Source: Capsicum annuum
Taxonomy: Eukaryota > Streptophyta > Magnoliopsida > Solanales > Solanaceae
DNA: 64,000 bases
NCBI RefSeq assembly: GCF_002878395.1
Contig: NC_061115.1
Location: 91,287,264-91,351,263 of the forward strand
Direction of reading: 5' to 3'
In this document: positions 1 to 10,530 of the stretch, in pieces
Numbering within the stretch: the first letter of the stretch is position 1
How the letters are laid out: each line of letters opens with the position of its first letter
Notes under the pieces: generated by a model
The model's input: the letters and a program-made list of their open reading frames with translations, nothing else
Database searches by the model: none
What the model was told of the DNA's origin: nothing
Made by a program: the position numbers and the translations under genes

Positions 1-392
1 TTGCTATCACGTGAATATGAATTTTTTAAAGTATTTCTTAGTCTAATAATTAGAAGTCATTATTGTCTAGTAATTTGTTGATTCATTAATAATCATTGGA
101 TATCTAATAATTAGTAAGGATAGTATGTTAATGAGATAGATATCTATATGGTGACATGATTATGGTTATTAGTACCTTGGAACATGTTAATTAATTGTGG
201 TAATGGTTAATGGTTATAATTGTTGGAAATTGGTCATTGATGAGAAATGTGGATATCTATTAAAGTTGAGAAGTGGGTTGTATATCTATTTGCATTGAAA
301 AATTAAACCTTTGATGTATTCTTCGATTGAATGAGACACCATGTTGGGTTCTTTACATTATATTTATTTTGGGTATACTCATCGGTGGTATG
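1..392 (+). repeat. AT-rich remnant of a plus-strand gypsy LTR (left part)
   Basis: No coding signal is visible. The texture (short TTAATGG/TGATTAG-like words, many TAAT steps) resembles the middle of the plus-strand gypsy LTR near 48.8-49.2 kb. I infer that it belongs with 2708-3470 as one LTR, interrupted by the solo LTR between them. No sharp boundary can be given. Confidence 0.35.
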
Positions 393-2707
393 TGTAACGC
401 CCTGAAATATCATCTCGAGATGCCACACGGTGCCCAAGGCTACACGTAGCCTCAAGCTAACCCTTTAAGCCAAAACACTACCCTTGGGTTCCAACACAAC
501 AACATACACGCTACACTAAGGATATATATATAAGTACATATCATATCACATCGCACATGGCACGGAATATCGTTAGACAGTAAATATATGGAATGTCTAT
601 ACACAAACCAACCCAATAATACACAAGTCTGTCATAGCCTCTATACACAAAATCAATGAGCCATTGGGAAAAATCCCCAACTGATTCAACAGACCAAACG
701 GATCACAAAACAACAGCACCAAAACTATCAACTTGGTCCCCGAACCATGAGGACTCACCACTGAAGGAACGTAGATGCGGCACTCTGATATCACTGTCGC
801 GGCTGTGGCTGTGTACCTAAACCTACATCATGGTAAAAATGTAGCCCATAGAGAAATATGTGGGTCCGCATAAGATACGTATTGAGTATGTGGGGGCGCA
901 TACAAAATATCAATAATATCATAAATTTCATAAAAACATATATACGGGCCATAATGACACACCTGCCTTGAGTGACATTGAATTATGCAACTCATAACAT
1001 CTTAGATAGGAAAGGTAGGAGAAAAACCTCATCAATCATTAAAGATCATCATAGGCAACTTGACATACCACATCAAAACTCAGAGTGACTCGGTATTTCA
1101 ATAAACATGACTCTTATGGACAGGGGTGTTTTCTATAACCGACCACCCCACGTGAGCTACATGGAATACCAATATTTGAAACCCCTATTGGCAGGAGTGT
1201 CATACGCTTTGCCAGGGAGTACGACCTTAAAACTGAAATAATCACAATCGGGCTCTTTGGCCAATAATATCATCACACAACCCTACAGTGGCACATAGGT
1301 TTGGGGAAATACTAAATTTCCCTCTCGGTTCTAAGTACCACTCCCCGACAAGCTCAAAACGCATTAGGAAATCCACCACAACATCACAACAGTCTATCAT
1401 AAAGACCAAATCAAATCTCTTTCTAATATATCAAATCATATCAATTTTTGGATTCCTAACTCAATACATTTTAGCCCAAAACATTTTAATCTTCCTCAAC
1501 ATCAATAAGGTATCAATGCATTGAATCCTAACCGGCTCGATATTTGGACAAAGATATGAAGACTGAATACATAATATTTTCAACAAGTTAACTCATCAAA
1601 ACCATTCGAAAAATACCAAGACTCATTGCAACTTCAATATCAACATTTCTCAATTTGCCATCCAACTCTCATTTAAAGGTACTTGAGATATCAACCCATA
1701 GAAGTGATATAGAATTTCTAATATAAATTATAAATTCATAATAAGGAAATAGTGGAATAATAGTATAAATCAAGGCTTAATAAATTAAATCATCACACTC
1801 TCATAATTAAATACTTTTTGGACATAATTCCATCTCATCATCATACACATATCAGATGACATAATTCCATAGCTCATGGACAATAATATAAGATATAAAA
1901 CCATATTTCCAATTCATGGTAAAACATGTAAAATCACATGTCAATGTAATTCAACAAAAATACCGAGCACAAGGTCGAAAGGATAATCTTGTTCAAAGCC
2001 CCACATACCTAGAAATGGAATATGAATATTAACTTCCCACTCTGGAACTTTATTCACGAAAACAAAGGGTGCTTCTCAAATCCCTTAACATGATCAACTC
2101 AAATGCCAAATCAATTTGAAATTTCTACGGTTCAATCAAGAGACATAGAAGGATGAAATTTGGAGTAGTTGGGTTGGGGTTTGAGCCTTAGGAAATTTTG
2201 GAGAAAAAAGAGTTATTGAATGCTGTTAATGGATTTAAATCCATGGTTTACCCGGATGGATTGGAGTGGGAATTACCAAAATAGCCTTAAAAATCAAATA
2301 ATGTCAAATCTGTTCTTTGGTGCACTGTTTTGATAGGCTGAAGTAGATCGATCATAACTTTTTGCTTCAACGGACAAATTAGATGAAACCAATTTCATTG
2401 GAAAGAGGAATTTCATAGATTTTTGTTGATATATAGTAGCTCACCCAGATCATTATGTACAAGAAGTTATGATCATTTGAAGTTGACCTTCACTACTATT
2501 CACAGTTAGATTGGAATGATCATAACTCATCGCTCCAGTGTCTATTTTTGATGATCCACATATCATTGGAAAAATAATTCGATGCTCTACGCGATGAAGG
2601 GTCGTATATCCAAAAACACCACACAGAAATATTATTAATCATGATAAAAAACAGAATTCAACATATTTTCATCCGAGATCTTAACAGAAAATTTTTTCGG
2701 GGTATCA
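393..2707 (-). mobile_element. Solo LTR of a Ty3/gypsy element, minus orientation
   Basis: The block opens with TGTAACGCCCTG and closes with TTCGGGGTATCA, a TG...CA frame with short inverted ends as in plant gypsy LTRs. Internal wording (a 'gaggactcacc' block near 750, a 'cataactc..cgctcc' block near 2520, 'tctacgcgatgaagggtcg' near 2590) is typical of plant gypsy LTRs and lies in the same orientation as the Gyp-B LTR at 32107. No primer site, polypurine tract or pol sequence adjoins either end, so it reads as a solo LTR left by LTR-LTR recombination. I could not find a clean 5-bp target duplication. Open frames inside it are chance frames. Confidence 0.6.
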
Positions 2708-3470
2708 TAGTATAGGACACCAAGGTGGGTTCTTTTACTTTGTGCTCTAAAGGATATATGTGTGTTAACTTGGTCTGTATTTGGTTCTGATTGTATAAAT
2801 TTCACATTAAACTTTTGGAACAATTAGTTAATAAAAATTATGGTAATTGATATGAGATGTCATATGATTGTTCTTGTTGATAATTTATCATATACAGTGA
2901 TGATAGAGATGATTTAGATTTGATGATTTAGATTTGATTCTCTACCTTGACTTAAAGATATTGTCTTGCTTTATAGCATCTTTATATCATAAGTTAGCTT
3001 AGTTGATCGATTATGCCTACTTAGTACCCATTGTTTTGGTACTCATATTATACTTTTATACCTTTTTGGTGCAGACTAGAATACTAGTTGCCACAACTGA
3101 GTTAAGATCGTGTAATGTTAATTTTGCAGAGACACGATAAGTTTCTATATTTTTGAGTGGCCTACTATCCTTTTTCTTTGTTTAGACTTTTGTATTCAAG
3201 AAAGAATTGTTGAATTTTTTAGACTTATGAGTAGTATTCCTGTTATCAAACATAGATGCTCATGTACTTATATTACCAAGTCGTGGGATTGGTATTCATA
3301 TTTTAAATGTCTTATTTTAGTGGACTACTCTTGGTTATAATTTGATTATGTATTTAGGATTATTTGGGTATTTCTACTGAAGTAAATTACCTTATCACCG
3401 TGTTAAGGTGTTGGCCTACCTACCGGTGGGTTTAGTAGGTGCCATGATGACTCATGAATTGAGTTGTGAT
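2708..3470 (+). repeat. 3' (R-U5) end of a plus-strand gypsy LTR
   Basis: The stretch around 3010-3470 matches, in order, the end of the Gyp-2 LTR at 51230-51697: a 'ttgatcgattatgcct...ttagtac' block, 'accttttt-ggtgca', 'actagttg', then the closing 'ggtgccatgatgactcatgaattg'. It stops at about 3470, where the Gyp-1 LTR homology begins. With 1-392 it probably forms one LTR split by the solo LTR. Confidence 0.5.
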
Positions 3471-5488
3471 AGTTTTGGATGCTTATTGTTGAACAATGTC
3501 TTTCCATGTTTTAATTATGATTTTCCATGTTTTAATTATGGTTTCAAACACATGTGTGCATGGGTTGGGTGAATGAACTTAGAAATTGTGATTTTCCCCA
3601 ATCTTGTGATTCTTGAAGTGGTTATGACCCAAACCCTTTATTGTGAAACTGGTTTTTAACTATGAGAAAACTGGGAATTGAAATATTCTTTAAACTATGG
3701 CATTATAGTATTGAATTGAATCTTATAGATATATGTTTTCACAAGCTATAAATTGAACCAAGGGGGTTGTGAATTCACCCAAGTTCTGTAATTATTTTGC
3801 ATATTTTTGTTACCTTGCAAGTGTAAGTTTGTATGATGATACCGACAGTGGATGCCTTTATTTGTAATATGGTTCAATGAATGAAATGTGTGATAATTGT
3901 TTTAATTTAGCTTTAAAAGAGGGTTGTGTAGCTTAATGAGAAAGTGGAGGTCCAAGTGATCGATACTGGAAATGTCCTAGCTGGTGCGGGGGTTGTTATA
4001 TATTGAGGGTTTGAGACCCTTTTCTTGTGACTAGGTAGTGCCAGTCTACCTTATTGGTATTATTATGATTGGCGGGTTCGAGTACCCAAAATCATATTTC
4101 ATGATCGGGTAGTTAAGGCACTTTAGTATATGAATTGAGTGTTTTAGTACCCCATGTATATATATGAGATCATTTTCTAGTTCATGTGGCTACATGTACT
4201 AGGTCCCGACTAGGTATGGCAATGTTGCAGTGCGGGTTTTAAGTTATGTGGTGCGGTGTGTGTGTGGGGCTGATTAAAATTTTTTTTTTTTTAAATGGTG
4301 TGGTGCGGTGTGGGTTGCAGGTATATGTGGGTTTAAATTAAAAAAAATAAAAATTAGTATTGTTCTTGTGAATATATAGAAAATTATATGTGTTCTTTAC
4401 TTAAATTTTATAATACTTAAAACGACATGCATAACACTACAAATAAATAATTTTATAGTAGTTTTTTAAGTATTTATATTCATTTGAATAAAAATATGAT
4501 ATTTGATCATTACTTGTACACATTATACTTTTTGATAATTTTTTAGTGAAAAGTGATATAATAGAAATTAGTTATTATTTCCTAGTTGTAGATTTGAAAA
4601 TATTATAATTTTCAATGGAGTTACAAAATTTTAAAAAAAAAAGCAAAAAAAAAAACATGGGGCGGTTATGCGCGGGTATGAATGTGGGACGGGTTTATAT
4701 GGGTTAAAGGTGTTGTGTTGCGGTGTGGTGTGGCTTTGAAACTTGTGGGTTTAGAAAAAGCCTGCATCGCACCCACACCACGCCGCACTATTGCCATCCC
4801 TAGTCCCAACCAGGGAGCAAGAACTGAAGCCCATATAACCCGAGGCCATATAATGGTTAAGCTACACATTCCAGGTTAAGATTTTAAAGTGCATTCTAAA
4901 TGTTGTTCCCTATCCCGATATGAAATATATATATTTTCATATGGTTATTTGAATTAGTTTACTTGGTTTGAATTGTCGACATTATTTTATCTTTATCCCA
5001 GAGTTACATGCTATCGTTCACCCTGCTAACCATTTTCAAATGTTGTATCCCCACACAATGCAGGATCTAGCCATACTTCTACTTCTTCTGCTAAATAAAT
5101 TTGGATTGATCGAGAGTCAACTTGAAGTGGTGAGCTTCCTTGCTTCCGAAGGCTCCATTAAAGGATTATGTTTTCCTTTTTAGTTATAGACTATTGGATA
5201 CTATTTTTGTCTCTATTTGAGGGCATGCCATGACACTTTTTTGATATTTGATTTGGTAGAGGATTTGTTAGACTAATGTGAACTTTAGATAGTTTAATTG
5301 CTGGTTGGCTTTGGTTATGGACATATCAGAGTATATTTAACTTAAATTTCTTTTATCCTGATATATGTTTGGAATTCATCCGACATGGGGTGTAAGGTAG
5401 TCGATGGTTTGGGTATTTGGGTGGTTGTCGATATTTGTTGGACTTAAAATACCCATCATATTTTGGTCCTATTTGGGTAATGTCCATA
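3471..5488 (+). mobile_element. Gyp-1 5' LTR, 5'-truncated, gypsy
   Basis: From about 3471 ('gatgcttattgttgaac') this sequence aligns block by block with 11388-12786, including 'ccttgcaagtgtaagt', the AT-rich run near 4920/12240, 'gttcaccctgctaacc' and the closing 'atacccatca'. The copy at 10531-12786 also has about 850 bp of U3 before that point, so this LTR has lost its U3. It carries the 592-bp hAT-like insertion at 4211-4802. The right end is uncertain within about 30 bp; I place it just before the primer-binding site. Confidence 0.7.
4211..4802. mobile_element. hAT-like non-autonomous element (MITE) inside the Gyp-1 LTR
   Basis: This 592-bp insertion begins TAGGTATGGCAA and ends TTGCCATCCCTA, so the ends are inverted repeats with one mismatch in 12. 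It is flanked by 8-bp direct repeats GTCCCGAC (4203-4210) and GTCCCAAC (4803-4810), the target-site size of hAT transposons. The sister LTR has an uninterrupted 'cctgaccaggg' at the equivalent place (12114-12124). Subterminal GC-rich tracts (gtgcggtgtg-type on the left, the complement on the right) flank an AT-rich core. The two open frames that run out of its right end are chance frames. No transposase is encoded. Confidence 0.85.
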
Positions 5489-5501
5489 CGGTATCAGAGT
5501 C
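5489..5501 (+). other. Gyp-1 primer-binding site (initiator-Met tRNA type)
   Basis: CGGTATCAGAGTC matches the TGGTATCAGAGCC primer-site pattern complementary to plant initiator-Met tRNA with two changes. It lies just inside the 5' LTR. Confidence 0.75.
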
Positions 5502-5722
5502 GAGTTTTATGGTCAGCCGGGAGTCCACAAAGCCGTGTTAAGTAAAGTCTCTTTGATGGGTGTGTAGTATGCCACACTTATAAGGGGGAGATTATGAGGC
5601 ATTCAGGAATGTTTCCCTTTCTTGTTATCTTAATTCGGGCTATAAAGTATAAGGTCATGAAATATCCTCTAATTCCTATTTGTTTGCTCTTTAGATCATT
5701 CTTGCTAGATAATTTGAAGCTT
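5502..5722 (+). other. Gyp-1 untranslated leader
   Basis: Untranslated region between the primer-binding site and the likely gag start. It carries the 'gtagtatgccacactta' wording that recurs in the Gyp-A leader near 20536. I see no gene. Confidence 0.5.
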
Positions 5723-6905
5723 ATGGAAACTTCTTTGTCCCACTGGAGGACAAAGTTGATGGGACACAACCTACTTAAGGGGTACAGACTTGGTCTAGGT
5801 GTCTAGTTCCTGATTTTCCTTTTGGAGTTCCGTAGGTTCCCTCTAGTCCTCCTCCAGCTCCTCAAGAAGATGTGTTGAATACTAAGTTTTGTTAGTCTAT
5901 TCATGTGTTTTCTCAGTTTGTTGCTTCTCAGTCGAAGTGTGTTGTTTTTTTTTACTCTATCATTGGAGGCCACAATGGTTAGCGAATTTATGAGGTTAAG
6001 TCCTCTATGTTTTACTGGTGTTAAGGTTGATGAGGATCCTCAAGATTTTATAAATAAGATAGAGAAGATCTTCTGGGTTATACATGGTTCAGATAGTGAG
6101 GGCATGTAATTTGTTGCCAATCAATTGAAGGATGTAGCACACTAATGGTTTGAGGAATGGGAATAGTCTAGGGGAGATAATTATGAATTTTCACTTTGGG
6201 ATTATTTCTCTAGTACTTTTCTAGACCTCTTCTTTCCTCAAGAGATGATGGAAGCAAACTCAGAAGAGTTTTTCAATCTAAGACAAGGTAGGAGGACGGT
6301 CAAGGAGTATGCCTTGAAATTCCATTAGTTGTCCTAATATGCTCCTGAGTTAGTGTCTAATATGATGGATAGAGTGAGAAAATTTGCTTCTAGGTTTTCC
6401 CATGATTTTATTCTAGAGAGTAAGGCTACCTATTTAAATAAGGAGATGGATATCTCCAGATTATTTATGTATATACAGCATCTTGAGGAAGATAGCAAGA
6501 AGCATGAGGAGGCAAGGCAAAGGCAAAGTAAGAAGTTTAAATTTTCTAATCAGTGTAGAGGTTAGCAGTAGAGTGGTAGAGATAGTGGAAAATGGTCTTA
6601 GAAGAAGTAGGGGAGTTTTGGTTCTTACTCTATGGCTAGTGCCCCTTATCTAAAGTTGTTGGGTGATCGTCGTTCTTAACATGATAGTGGATTTAGGGCA
6701 TAAGGCACACAATATCAGGCTGGTGGGGCTCAGTGTACTCCATCATATTCTTCTTATAGATTTTGCAGCTAGGTGCACCATAGGTTTAATAAAGAGGGAA
6801 GGAATAGTTATTTTAAATGTTGTCAGATTGGTCATTTGTAGAGGGATTGTCCTTCTAAGGTTGCTTCAGCGAAAAATAAGAATCTTGTTGCCATTTTATC
6901 AGATC
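5723..6905 (+). pseudogene. gag: Gyp-1 gag, decayed
   Basis: Capsid/nucleocapsid polyprotein remnant of a Ty3/gypsy element. From about 6000 the frame gives the retrotransposon-gag domain with recognisable pieces: FTGVKVDEDPQDFINKIEKI, VKEYALKFH near 6302, and a MDISRLFMYIQHLEED helix near 6447. Stop codons interrupt it at several former Gln or Trp positions. A degenerate CCHC zinc knuckle lies at 6809-6850 (Tyr-Phe-Lys-Cys-Cys-Gln-Ile-Gly-His-Leu-stop-Arg-Asp-Cys): the first Cys is now Tyr and a stop sits inside. The start at 5723 is the first ATG before the proline-rich N-terminal part and is only a best guess. It cannot be expressed as one protein. Confidence 0.75.
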
Positions 6906-6989
6906 TAACACCAAAGGGTATTTTTTATACTTCTGGTACTGGCATTAGATGGAATTGCTTTTGTGCTCTTGCTAACTACTAGGACTCTG

Positions 6990-7430
6990 AGATATCTGAT
7001 GTAAGCACTAGTATGTTATGACTCATTTCTCTTGATGTGTATTTCTTTCTTGATCTGGGCTCTACTCTTTCTTATGTTACCCCATTTATGGATGTACATT
7101 TTTTTTGTTCCTAAGTTTATCCATGATCCTTGTTCTATTTGTACCCTAGTGTGTGACTTTATAGTTTTTAGAAGAGTCTATAGGGGTTGTGTAGCATCTG
7201 TTGGTGGTAGAGAAACTGTGGTGGCTCTGTTAAAGTTAGACATGGTTGATCTAGATGTTATATTGGTGATGGATAGGTTCCATTCATTCTATGCCTTTAT
7301 AGATTATCGAAGACGAAGGGTCATGTTTAAGTTTCCAGATAACCCAATTATTCAATGGGAAGGGGGTTCTCTAGTGCCTAAGGGAAAGTTCATATTATTT
7401 CTTAGAGTTCAAAAGTTTATTTCCAACTAG
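6990..7430 (+). pseudogene. Gyp-1 aspartic protease, decayed
   Basis: Retropepsin-like segment of pol. The active-site region reads D-L-G-S-T at 7052-7066, followed by LSYVTPFMDV. A frameshift follows, and the rest (YRGCVASVGGRETV, then LDMVDLDVILVMDRF and the MFKFPDNP strand) continues in another frame to 7430. The Asp is kept, but the usual Pro or Ser next to it is Leu. It lies between gag and RT, the order expected in a gypsy pol. Confidence 0.75.
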
Positions 7431-7560
7431 TGTCTTTATTGTTTGGTTTAGGTTAAAGATTCCATTTCTCTGAGTCCTTCCTTGTATTTTATTCCCATTA
7501 TAAATTGAGTTTCCTAATGTGTTCCCTAGGGATCTTCCTTGTGGCTCTCTCAATAGTGGA

Positions 7561-8299
7561 ATTGACATTGTGATTGACCTTGTTTTGGACAGTTATCCTA
7601 TCTCTATCCCTCCCAATATAATGGCTTCGACTGAGTTGAAAAATCTCAAGAAGTAGTTAAATGATCTCCATGACAAAGGTTTTATCCATCCTAGTTTATC
7701 TCCATGGGGTGTAGGTTTTTGTTCGTGCGTAAAAAGTATGGTTTCCTTCAGATGTGCATAGATTATCATCAGTTGAATAAGGTTACAATACTTAATAAGT
7801 ATCCTCATCCTAGGATTGATTATTTGCTTGACCAGCTTTGGGGTACTAGATGTTTCTCTAAAAGTGATCTTTGATCGGGTTATAATCATCTAAAGATTTG
7901 GGAGGTGTATAGCCCTAAGACTGCCTTTCGAACCCAGTATGGTCACTATGAGCTCATAGTCATGTCTTTTGGTCTGACTAATGCCCTGGAAACATTTATA
8001 GATCTCATAAATCAAGTGTTTTGTCAATTCTTTTATTTGTTTATCATAGTGTACATTGAGGATATTCTTGTGTACTGGAGAGAGGCAGATCATGCTGACC
8101 ATATCTGCATTGTCTTTTATACCTTGAAAGATCAACATTTCTATGCTAAGTTTTCAAATTTTTAATTTTGGTTTGAAGTTATTACTTTCCTTGGTCAAGT
8201 CATTTCTAGTGAAGGGATCATTGTATATCTGCATAAATTCGCAATGGTTAAAAAGTTGCCTAGACCCACAACTCTAACTACTATTCAAATCTTTTTTGG
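7561..8299 (+). pseudogene. Gyp-1 reverse transcriptase, decayed
   Basis: RT domain in the normal gypsy order: FVRKK near 7720, [10 protein letters not shown] near 7757, KTAFRTQYGHYE, VMSFGLTNA near 7960, and the catalytic box as YIEDILVY (tac-att-gag-gat at 8052-8063). The first of the two metal-binding aspartates is therefore Glu. FLGQVISSEGI follows near 8190. Stops occur, for example TAG at 7654-7656 where the family has Gln, and TAA near 8163, with a frameshift before 7720. The catalytic change and the stops indicate a dead copy. Confidence 0.85.
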
Positions 8300-8965
8300 T
8301 TTAGTCGGTTACCGTAGGAGATTTATGGAGAGTTTCTCAACTATAGCTACCCCATTGACTAAAATGACACAAAAAAAGGTTAAATTCTTGTGGTCTGATA
8401 CTTGTGAGTGTAGTTTTGAGAAGCTGATCGTTAAGTTGACTTTAGCTCTAGTTTTAACCCTGTCGGAGTGTAATGTGGGATTTGTAATTTATTGAGATGC
8501 ATTCCGTGTATGACTTGGTTGTGTATTAATGCATTATTGGAAGGTGGTGGCCTATGACTCTAGAGAGTTGAAGGTACATGGGAAAAACAATTCGACTCTT
8601 TACTTGGAGTTGTTGGTTATGGTTTACGCATTAATAATTTTTCATCACTTTCTATTTGAGGTTCATATGGATACCTTTTCGAATCATAAGATCCTTATAT
8701 ATGTGTTTATCCAAAGGGAGTTAAATCTTGGACAAAGGAGATGTCTTGAGTAGCTTAATGATTATAACATGAGTCTCCATTACCCCCTAGGTAAATCTAA
8801 TATGGTTACTGATTCTCTTACTAAGTTATCCATGGGTAGTCTAGCTCATATGGCGGAGGATAAGTGGGAATTGGTGAAAGATATTCACTATTTGGCTAAC
8901 CATGGCTCTCAGCACTTTGACTCTGAGGATGGAGATATGTTTGTACAAATGGTGGCACAGTAATG
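8300..8965 (+). pseudogene. Gyp-1 RT thumb and RNase H, decayed
   Basis: The connection region (YRRRFMESFSTIATPLTK, then KKVKFLWSD) is followed by the gypsy RNase H. The first catalytic segment reads DAF in place of DAS, then LGCVLM, then VVAYDSRELKVHGKN. The second segment has SNHKILIYVF where the family has TDHKSL, so its Asp is Asn. The C-terminal part is MVTDSLTKLSMGSL, with Ser where the family has DALSR. Stops occur near 8494 and 8751. The reading frame otherwise holds well, which makes this one of the better preserved parts of Gyp-1. Confidence 0.8.
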
Positions 8966-9039
8966 TCTTGGTACTGAAATAAAAGATAAACAAGTATTGG
9001 ATCCTGTCATAATAAAAATTAAGGGCGATGTGAGTCGGC

Positions 9040-10400
9040 AAAAGGTTTTCGCTTTTGAGATTGTTGGCGATTATGTACGAAGGAAAATTATGTGTTCTTG
9101 ACGTAGATTGGTTGCAAGAGAGGATCTTTTCTAAGGCTCATAAGTCGCGCTATACCTTTCATCCTTGTTCAATAAAAATGTATCACGATCTTAAGAAAAT
9201 TTATTTATGTAATAATGTGAAAAGGGATGTGGCTAGTATTATGGCTCAAAGCATGGTGTGTCAACAAGTGACAATTGAGCACTTTAGACCAAGAGGGTTG
9301 TATTAAGTATTTAAATTGACTATAGTAAAATGGGAAGTAATTAATATGGATTTCATTATGGGTCTTCCTTGGTCTTGTAATGAGTTAGATTTGATTTTGA
9401 TCATCATGAATAAGATCACTAAGTATGCTCACTTCTTGCCAGTGAGAACTAACTTTTTGGCAAAGAAATATGCAGTGTTTTTCCTCTAGAAGAATGTGAA
9501 GTTGCATGGCATTCCTAATGCTATCTTGTTGAATCATGGTACTTAGTTCTCATCACACTCTTGGCATTCATTTCAAAGAGGTTTTGGAAATAAGGTGAGC
9601 CTTAGTGCTGCTTTCCCCCGTAGTCAGATGGGCAAGGGCAAAGTACTATTCAGACATTCGAAGATAAGCTTAGAGCATATGTAATTGACTATGGTGGTAG
9701 TTGGGTAATTTATTTGCCTCTTATGGAGTTGCATATAATAATAGCTGCCACTCTAGTATTGGTATGGCTCTTTTTGAGGCTTTGTATAGTAAGAGGTTTT
9801 GTTCACATATTGGGTAGCTTGAAGTTGTTGAGATGGGAATGTATTTCCTAAATTTGGTTTACCAAGCCATGGATAAGGTGAAGGTGATATAGGATAGGAT
9901 TAAGACCGCCTAAAGTCGCCAAAATTTCTATACGAATATGAGGTGTAGTGAGTTGGAGTTTGAGGTTCGCAACTGGGTGTTCTTGAAAAGATCTCCCATG
10001 AAGGGAGTGATGTTGTTTGGGAAGAAGGGAAACTCCATCCTCGATATGTTGGTACTTACTTTGTTTTGAAGAGGGTTGCTAATTTGTCATATGAATTGGA
10101 GTTTCACTTTATTTTTAGCTCCATTCACTCAGCCTTCCATGTTTTGATGTTGATAAAGTTCGTGGGTGGCACTTCGATTATTATTTCTTTAGAGGAGGTA
10201 GGTATTTTCGATATCCTATCTTATGCGTAAGTCGTAATTAAAATTTTGGATTGATAAGTTCATCAGTTATAGACTAATGACGTAGCTTCAGTGAAGATTC
10301 TATGTAGGAACAACAAGGTTGGAGAGGCTACTTATGAAGAAAAAGAAGACATGAAGTTTAAGTATCCATTCTTGTTTTCTGCTCTGAATAATCATGCTTA
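9040..10400 (+). pseudogene. Gyp-1 integrase with probable C-terminal chromodomain, decayed
   Basis: The N-terminal zinc-binding region spans 9055-9306; both His are kept (HKSRYTFHP), but the first Cys of the CxxC pair is Ser (SMVCQQ). The catalytic core starts with MDFIMGLP near 9349. The second Asp position reads LNHGT, with Asn in place of Asp. The Glu region lies near 9620-9650 and is frameshifted. The C-terminal part keeps SPMKGVMLFGKKG near 9987. A last block near 10280 (VASVKILCRNN, then EATYEEKEDMKFKYP) resembles the chromodomain of plant chromoviruses of the Tekay/Del group. I infer that lineage; the sequence only shows the similarity. Confidence 0.75.
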
Positions 10401-10518
10401 AGGTATGTGTTACTCTTAACATTTTTCCTGACTTTGGTAAAGGAAAGTGTGGTTGTTAGTTGTGTTTGAATTGTTCTTGTAATTGCATTGACCTATCATT
10501 ATATGACGAATGATCCTA

Positions 10519-10530
10519 GTGGAGGGGAAT
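10519..10530 (+). other. Gyp-1 polypurine tract
   Basis: The purine run GTGGAGGGGAAT abuts the start of the 3' LTR (TAAAACACC, a decayed TGTAACACC). It marks the plus-strand primer site. Confidence 0.6.

Noticed and set aside
4666..4879. Overlapping open frames of 65-67 codons on both strands
   Set aside because: They lie across the GC-rich right end of the hAT-like element and its flank. The composition comes from the repeat, and no family similarity is visible.
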